Assembly (NCBI GenBank): GCA_016210745.1
Contig: JACQTO010000176.1
Coordinates: forward strand, 1-64,000
Direction of reading: 5' to 3'
DNA from: Betaproteobacteria bacterium
Lineage (GTDB): Bacteria > Pseudomonadota > Gammaproteobacteria > Burkholderiales > SG8-39
Length of the DNA: 64,000 nt
The position numbers were made by a program, and so were the translations under genes. The notes under the pieces were generated by a model, which had not been told where the DNA came from, did no database searches, and saw nothing but the letters and a program-made list of their open reading frames with translations. Below are positions 63,881-64,000 of this stretch, piece after piece. Position 1 is the first letter of the stretch. Each line of letters opens with the position of its first letter.

Positions 63881-64000
63881 TCAGGGCTTCTTGACGAGCA
63901 GCTTCCTGATCCAGCCGTCGCCTTTGGACCCCGTGACCTTGAGGTAGCCGTTTTGCTCTTGTCCGAGATAAAGCACCTCGTCGCCGCGGGCGAGCGACAT
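63881..64000 (-). CDS. C-terminal fragment of an SH3-like domain protein (cut by window edge)
   Basis: The last 39 codons of a leftward gene: LARGDEVLYLGQEQNGYLKV then TGSKGDGWIRKLLVKKP and a stop at 63881-63883. The GDEVLYLG and GWIRKLL spacing is that of bacterial SH3 (SH3b) domains, which bind cell wall or act as adaptors. The codon at the window edge is ATG but probably internal. The rest of the gene is outside the window. Confidence 0.6.
   Translation of the reverse strand: MSLARGDEVLYLGQEQNGYLKVTGSKGDGWIRKLLVKKP

Overview
The window is a GC-rich stretch (high GC by eye, not counted) with the gene content of a betaproteobacterium, probably of Burkholderiales type. The evidence is a complete housekeeping order cysE-iscR-iscS-iscU-iscA-hscB-hscA-fdx-iscX, a mfd / ispD-ispF pair, and several Bug-type periplasmic binding proteins, which are strongly expanded in that group. 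No rRNA, tRNA or CRISPR array was seen. The left edge cuts a UbiD-type decarboxylase and the right edge cuts a small SH3-like protein.

Layout. 1-3.4 kb: end of a ubiD-like gene and two class I methyltransferases. 3.4-11.7 kb: a leftward catabolic operon (hyuA, hyuB, class II aldolase, Bug protein) facing two rightward Bug genes. 12-13.3 kb: a TauE-type exporter with its small membrane partner. 13.4-14.5 kb: a decayed restriction-modification operon carrying a toxin-antitoxin pair. 14.6-15.5 kb: a secreted spermidine-synthase-like protein. 15.6-23 kb: a five-gene peptide-type ABC transporter locus split by an antiparallel TRAP-type binding protein. 23.2-26 kb: a TPR/OGT-like glycosyltransferase and suhB. 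26.1-33.6 kb: trmJ, cysE and the isc operon. 34-36.5 kb: a giant Ala/Glu-rich coiled-coil protein. 36.6-42.6 kb: a TrpB2-like enzyme, an MliC-like lipoprotein and a multi-PAS histidine kinase. 42.7-44.6 kb: an IS110-type insertion sequence. 44.6-50.5 kb: mfd, ispD, ispF, thpR and a bacteriohemerythrin. 50.8-58.4 kb: an operon of three sensor kinases with overlapping genes. 58.7-63 kb: ridA and three tandem Bcr/CflA-type efflux genes. 63.2-63.8 kb: a vapBC pair.

The most unusual signal is in the spacers. A repeat of about 100-150 bp recurs at 7.1, 21.2, 23.0, 33.6 and 42.6 kb, with partial copies at 21.3 and 36.6 kb. Each full copy has conserved arms around a stem of about 21 bp whose sequence differs between copies but stays self-complementary, so the stem covaries. 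A second family of about 85-bp inverted-repeat elements with a GGGGTCAGAGTAAC core sits at 31.1, 33.9, 36.5 and 48.9 kb. One copy has duplicated 8 bp across the start codon of the coiled-coil gene, and two copies supply a shared C-terminal Lys-Met-Gly-Ser-Glu tail to unrelated proteins. A third hairpin repeat brackets the IS110-type element.

Other points of interest are IscR-like boxes at both iscR and cysE, a terminator-like hairpin inside the isc operon, and a gene-conversion-like patch between two efflux paralogues. All functional calls come from reading protein and DNA sequence by eye; no search was run.
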